64,000 nucleotides of DNA from Lactarius indigo (Eukaryota > Basidiomycota > Agaricomycetes > Russulales > Russulaceae). The notes below the pieces were generated by a model. The model saw only the letters and a list, made by a program, of their open reading frames with translations, did no database searches and was not told the origin of the DNA. Position 1 is the first letter of the stretch; each line of letters begins with the position of its first letter. The DNA lies in contig JAFKAC010000012.1 of assembly GCA_025766275.1 (NCBI GenBank), forward strand, positions 930,001 through 994,000. The letters are read 5' to 3'. This document shows, piece by piece, positions 59,316-64,000 of the stretch. The position numbers were made by a program, and so were the translations under genes.

Positions 59316-61240
59316 TTACGCCGGCGCAGCGCTGATGTCCGACCGCATCCCCTGCGCCAAGCTCCTCGGGTCAACGATCCACAGCGCGGCAAGCCTCCCT
59401 TCGCCCCGCACCTCAGCACCATACCCGCGCGCCCTCACTTCCCGCAAGACCGCCTTGACGCTCGCCCTGTTCGCCGTGAGCGTCGTCCACCCACGCACGG
59501 CGCCGCACAGCATGCTCTGCACGGTATGAACAGTCAGCCGCCCGTTCGTGCGCACGACCGCGGCGCGCTGGAGCTCGCCGTCGCCTGCCTCCTCGGGTGC
59601 AGACGAGGGTGTGAAACCGGACGCGAGCAGCGCGCGGCACGTCGCTTCGAGGGCGCTGAAAAACCTTGCGTGATGCGGCGGCGGCTCGATCGGTGCTGAT
59701 TCGGGGGCGGAGAAGACGCGGATGGGGAGGAGCGGGAGAAATGCGTGCGGGTAGCGTGATTGTGCCCAGTACTGCGCCTCTCGCTCGTCGAGGGACACCG
59801 AGGAGTCGATGTCTGCGAGGAAAAGCGCGTGCGCGCGGCGCTTTTCGGCTGGCCCGCCGATCTTGGCGACAATGCGTAGGCAACGATCCCGGGCTTCGGG
59901 CGTCGTCCAAAATTCGACACGAAGAGGGGTGTCCCCGTTCGTCGTTCCCTCCAGATACGCGAGCAGGCGTTCATGGATCTCTTGCAATATTCCCTTGCGC
60001 ATCTCTTGCAGCAGCTGCTCGGAAAGCGCGCGGGAGTGCTGGTTAGGACCGTATACGTCGTCCTCAATTGTGTTCATTATGCTGTCACTATTGCCACCGT
60101 TTTTCGCACGGAGGCGCGACCGCTTCCATTCCACGTATTCTGCGGAGGGTATGAAACGCGTATAGGCGGCATCTACGGTATTAGGGAGCGGTGCGTGTGA
60201 GAGATCAGAGACGAAAGCGACCAAGATGGAGAGGTCGAGGTTGATTCGATGCGTCGGGACAAGCATTGGGGGCGGGGGTAGAGCGGGCGCCAAATCCGTC
60301 AGCTGGCTGATCGGGCCACGCTCGCCTAGGTTAATTGAGAGACCCATCTTACGCAGTAATTCGACAGTGAGCGCGATCCTGGGATCGTTCTCACACTCGT
60401 CGGGGGCGTCGGGGTCTATTCGGGTGAGGCGGAGGACGACCTCTGGAGGCTTGTTGGTACCCAAGACGGGATTGTCGCGTGCAGCGGCGAGGAGCGCACG
60501 TCCCATACGCAGTAGGCTGTTATCAAACTCGGATTGCGCCAATGATGGGCCGACCATGTTATCATCCTCATCCTCGGAGTCAGTAAAATGAGAGTCAATT
60601 TCGCGAAACTCTGCTAGAAGCCTGGCGTTCTTGGCACTAGCAGCAGAGTCAGAAAATCACGAGGGAATGGACTGGAGGGATGTGACATGCGTGTTGACTC
60701 GAATCCACGTGTATCCATTGTCAGCGACGACATCAACCTTGACCCCTGCAGGCTTGTGCTTGTCGGAGTTTTGCGAGTGCGCCTGTTTTCGTTCCTTGGC
60801 GTCGACCGTAGTCGTATCTTTTGAATGTTCAGAAAAGGTCCTTCCAATCGCCACTATGGGAAGTGGAGAGGATAACACTTCCTTCCAAACGGCAATGAGA
60901 TAAGGTGCATTTGTCGAGGGTGGCGGCAAAGGAGGCGGCGTCTGGAGCCGTCAAAAACTACTGGTGAAGAAAAAAAGAGACGCCCGATTCATTTGGATGG
61001 CTAGTGAGAGCATGACGCGGGCTGTACCTGCTTAGTGACGTCTAGATCTCGCTTAACTGCCTCCTGCAAAGGCCGCAGACCAGATATGTGATCGCTGTCT
61101 TGATTGATCGGGGCATCCAGTGACGAGTCCAGGATGGGAGGATTGGTGACCGCAGGACGATATGACGTGATAGATCGATAGACGAGGTCCAACTCGTCAA
61201 GTTGCTTTCGAGTCTCGTTATCCGAGTGTGTTATTGGCAT
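59316..61240 (-). CDS. DUF1308 (C7orf25-like) protein
   Basis: The ATG is at 61240 (MPITHSDNETRKQLDELDLV). Exon 1 ends SGLRPLQEAVKRDLDVTKQ and joins TPPPLPPPSTNAPYLIAVWK across an intron of about 90 bases. It continues KVDVVADNGYTWIRVNT, then NARLLAEFREIDSHFTDSED, and then a long exon with PSLAQSEFDNSLLRMGRALL, RLTRIDPDAPDE, HRINLDLSILVAFVSDLSHA, YGPNQHSRALSEQLLQEMRK and the C-terminal GRLTVHTVQSMLCGAVRGWT, ending at 59316. The order VDVVxDNGxxWIRV...RLLxEF...NLDxSxLxAFVSDLSH is that of DUF1308. The family is present in animals and fungi, with no settled function; a PIN-like nuclease fold has been proposed for its C-terminus. GC content is high in the last 700 bases. Confidence 0.83.
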
Positions 61241-61447
61241 GTCAATCGGTAGAAGCCCGCATACGCTGTGTCGCCACGAAGAGGAACCTGAAGATGCGGA
61301 ACCCCGGAAAGGCAGGTCCGGTCCGAGTCCACCCCATCGCCGTGTCCAACGGTGTCACGGGCGCTCCGTTTCTTTCCTCAACAACGCCAAAACCGCGACT
61401 TTCTTTTCAAAGACTTTTTCCTCTGCAACAGAAGCTGCTCTCTCAGG
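61241..61447. promoter_or_regulatory. Divergent promoter, DUF1308 gene and QCR8
   Basis: 207 bases separate the divergent start codons at 61240 (minus) and 61448 (plus). The stretch right before the QCR8 start is rich in CTTTC/TTCC. No TATA box is seen. Confidence 0.6.
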
Positions 61448-61987
61448 ATGAAGGCAACAGCCCCCGCAATGAGCGAAATGCCTGGCCGTGCGTCTTTTTA
61501 TTCTATTTTATTTGTTTGTTTGCTGGAATTCGCAATTGACGTGTCTAAATAGCGAAGGTCTACGTGGGTCACTCTTTTATGTCTACCCAGACTTTTCATG
61601 ACATTACGATTTCTTAGAACGTGTGGTGGGGTGATTACCACCATGGATTGCAGAAGCAACGCGGAGTAGTCACCTACAGTGCGTCTGTTCCCTTTAGAAC
61701 CCCAATCAAACGCAACTTAACTTACTCGCAAACAGCCGTGTCCCCCTTCCGCCAGAGCGCTACCAGCCACCTGTTCCGCAGCTATCTTTTTAATGGCTAT
61801 CGTCGCCTTTCTGCGCAGCTGCCTTACTGGCTTATCCCCGTCGGCATCGGTATGTCTGGTCTCTCCTATCCGTGATCACTTTTTGACGGATGTGAAATGT
61901 ACAGGCTACAGCGTCTACGCATGGGCTAAGAAGAGGGATGCCTGGCAAAACAGCAAGGCGGGACATCTCGCTGGTGCATCCCACTAG
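61448..61987 (+). CDS. QCR8: Cytochrome bc1 complex subunit 8 (QCR8)
   Basis: Four exons. Exon 1 (61448 on) gives MKATAPAMSEMPG. An 11-nt microexon (61553-61563) adds the residues of P-KVY. Exon 3 gives NVWWGDYHHGLQKQRGVVTY, then LFRSYLFNGYRRLSAQLPYW and LIPVGIG. Exon 4 gives YSVYAWAKKRDAWQNSKAGH and ends LAGASH at 61987. The WWGD start, the Q(R)GVVTYS block, the YLFNGYRR motif before the single membrane helix and the Y..YxWA..K tail are all typical of QCR8/UQCRQ. The protein binds cytochrome b in complex III of the mitochondrial inner membrane. It is a few residues longer than usual owing to an insertion at SVPFRTPIKRNLTYSQTAVS. Confidence 0.92.
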
Positions 61988-62066
61988 ATACATCCCATTT
62001 TGTGGGCCCACAAGTAATAGAGGTCTATTGTGGAGCGAATAGTAAGGCCCTGCAGGCACGAGTCGA

Positions 62067-62561
62067 TCAGACGCTCGAGATTATCGCTATGTTGTAGAAA
62101 GGTGGGAGGAAAAGCGAGAAACTCCGTGTGAGGAAATGCCGTGGGTGCCTGTTTGGCGAATCGGGATTTGGAATTTTCCACAAGATGATGGGTGCATTAT
62201 CATCATCTCGATGGACACACGATGCCTTGTTTCCATCTGGACTGGTCGATGTGTCACCCTCGAGCTGGGCAAAGGTCAGCAGACCGGTGAAATGAGTTGA
62301 TGCATTGTTGTTGGGGGTATCAGAATCGGGCGTAATCAGGGATACATATCTATTCTGAGACTTGGACTTTGTGGAGGAGTACGGGCGGAACAGGTCAGGG
62401 TCAGTGGCGCAAAGCAAGTGTATTGTAGATATGTAACCGAAAAGGGAGGACGGGAGTACAGAGTAGAAGCGGCTAGAAGCGGACGGATATAGAAAGGGAA
62501 TCGTGAGCGGTGGTGACAGGTGAGCTGAGAGGGGAGGAAAAAGCGAGTGGACGTTCTTCAT
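62067..62561 (-). CDS. Hypothetical single-exon open frame
   Basis: A 164-codon open frame from ATG 62561 (MKNVHSLFPPLSAHLSPPLT) to 62067. It contains a Tyr/Ser-rich segment SRFYSVLPSSLFGYISTIHL and SYSSTKSKSQNRYVSL-like polar sequence but no known domain. Codon use is not clearly coding. It could equally be a chance frame in the 3' flank of QCR8. Confidence 0.2.
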   Translation of the reverse strand: MKNVHSLFPPLSAHLSPPLTIPFLYPSASSRFYSVLPSSLFGYISTIHLLCATDPDLFRPYSSTKSKSQNRYVSLITPDSDTPNNNASTHFTGLLTFAQLEGDTSTSPDGNKASCVHRDDDNAPIILWKIPNPDSPNRHPRHFLTRSFSLFLPPFYNIAIISSV

Positions 62562-63603
62562 TTGGGAGACCAGACCCGGGGTCGATCTCAGATCTCCTTA
62601 CAGGATGAGTGGGCTTCAAGCCGTCGCCAGCCGCGTTCATGTATCCCGCCCGTCTATCTTCCCCTTTCCCTCTCCCTTCCCCTCCTCCTCGTCCCGTCCC
62701 TCCCTTTTTCCCGTATGTAAAAAGTGTTGTATGTGTCTAGCACAATACTCAGTCCCGTGGCTGGAGGGGTGGGAGCGTGACGTGACCACTCCGTCACGTT
62801 GAATCTGTGACTCGTCGCCTCGAGTCCTGTTGTTCTTGCTAGCCTAGCAGACCGCCCCCCCCCCCTCGACTCAGCATACAAAACGGCCGCGGTGTGCCAT
62901 TTTTCTCTGCACCACACTCTTCATAGAAGAAGGAAGACACCGTCGTGTTTTTACATACGTCAGCTAGAGAATCCAGTTGCTAACGGGGCCCAGTGAGATA
63001 CCGAGCAGCCTTTGCGTATCGCATCATCATTGATCGTCTCCTCTCTCCTCCCAAGCCTCGGCTCTCCGAGCGAGCGTTACCTTTCGCAAATAGCACTCCG
63101 TCCACACGTACGGCCAGCTTACCTCCGTCCTCCCCTTCCAACACTCAAACGTAAGCTTTTTTGGGTTCTTCCGATCCATCTTTCCCTCGTTCCCTCCTCC
63201 CCTGGTCCGTGCGCCTCCTTCCGAATCGTCGGCCACTCCCTCCTATCCCATTTCCCAGCACGTATCCACTTGTCCCTTTTGTCAATTATCTCAACTATAT
63301 GCTAATACGTTCCCCCCCTCCTCTCCCAATCAGGTCTTCCCCACCCCTCACGAGGTCCGACCTCTTTCCTCTCCTCCGTACGTCTCATTTCACATCTCCC
63401 TCCTTATCCGTGCACGTGCTTATCATCCCTCCCTCGACCTCTTAGGCCCTCATCCAGGTACTCTATCTCTACCCCCTCCGATGGGCCGTCAGCTCGCCGT
63501 CGTTTTGCTGACTCACCCTCCTCAGGCGTAGCCCCCCCGCCCCGCGTGGGTCACGCATATAGCGCCAGACCTTTATCTTTCCTCTCATCTCAATGAACGT
63601 TAA
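62562..63603. promoter_or_regulatory. Promoter and long pyrimidine-rich leader of the right-edge gene
   Basis: From about 63,020 the + strand is heavily C/T-rich (ctcctctctcctccc, cccccctcctctccc, tctcccttcccctcc near 62,665). This is a frequent property of basidiomycete promoters and 5' leaders near transcription starts. A C10 run (tract of c at 62,853-62,863) is present. Upstream short introns in the leader are possible (for example before gtactctatctc near 63,460). Confidence 0.45.
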
Positions 63604-64000
63604 TACCAATGGATTCCGCAACCCCAAGGAGGACAGCAGCAGTTTCTCAATCCTGCCATGCTACAATCCCTCCAGAGCCAGGGCCAAAATCCACAATTTC
63701 AGAAGAACAACAATAATCCCGCGTTGATGAACCCCCAGATGTTTCAACAGCAAGGCTTGGCGATGAATCCCCAGCAGTTGTTGAACGGTCGCGGAGCATC
63801 GGCAATGTCCCAACAACTGCAACTAAACCAGTCGCTCAACCCCGCTCTACTTCTTCAAATGCAGGGCGGTAACACTATGCAAGCCGGTTTAGGTGGTAGC
63901 ATGGGCAATGTTGGCCAAGGTGCGCTCGGTATGGGCGGTATGGGCAACATGGGCAACGCGGCCATCATGGGTGGTGTGAACGCGAACGCTATGGGATTTA
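63604..64000 (+). CDS. Gln/Asn/Met/Gly-rich protein, 5' part only (runs off right edge)
   Basis: A frame open from 63604 to the end of the window reads PQPQGGQQQFLNPAMLQSLQ, QKNNNNPALMNPQMFQQQGL, AMNPQQLLNGRGASAMSQQL, then GGSMGNVGQGALGMGGMGNM. An in-frame TAA at 63601 closes it upstream. The first in-frame ATG is 63658; an upstream start exon joined through one of the CAG acceptors in the ggacagcagcag stretch is also possible. Such Q/N/M/G-rich N-termini occur in fungal transcription co-regulators, for example ARID/Swi1-type subunits, but no domain is visible in the part present. It may be prion-like or phase-separating. Confidence 0.6.

Overview
The window looks like nuclear DNA of a basidiomycete fungus, most likely a mushroom-forming agaricomycete. 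Genes lie close together on both strands and are cut by many short introns, mostly about 45-65 bases. They include fungus-typical lineage markers: a STAND protein with an N-terminal Goodbye domain, a TPR-CHAT protein, a DUF6535 membrane protein, a secreted S41 peptidase and a giant Ser/Pro-rich PH-domain protein. No transposase, reverse transcriptase or CRISPR array was recognised.

Bases 1-14,400 are an accessory, rearranged region. It holds the 5' half of a Goodbye-NACHT STAND gene that runs off the left edge, a relic of a small membrane-protein gene, a decayed CHAT gene, a complete intron-rich ABCC-type ABC transporter (4497-11494), a second CHAT relic and a Goodbye relic. Bases 14,400-19,800 carry the main CHAT gene, which has one apparent frameshift, the intact small membrane-protein gene, and a short TTAGGG repeat.

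Bases 20,500-30,500 are mostly conserved genes: mitochondrial ribosomal protein uS7m, a large F-box protein, a YIPF/Yip1 Golgi protein, a DUF6535 protein and a conserved mitochondrial-type protein. One more Goodbye relic lies at about 25.6 kb.

Bases 31,195-43,133 form a single 12-kb gene for a giant, mostly disordered PH-domain protein with low-complexity repeats and a C-terminal coiled coil. It is divergently paired with RBX1, the cullin-ligase RING subunit.

Bases 44,000-64,000 carry housekeeping genes: tubulin cofactor C, tRNA-Leu(AAG), tubulin cofactor A, class II fructose-bisphosphate aldolase, a secreted S41-family peptidase, an Rrn9-like candidate, an alpha/beta-hydrolase-fold protein lacking the nucleophile serine, a DUF1308 protein, QCR8 of respiratory complex III with an 11-nt microexon, and the 5' part of a Gln/Asn/Met/Gly-rich protein at the right edge. 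Gene models were joined by hand from splice sites, reading phase and remembered family patterns. No search was run.
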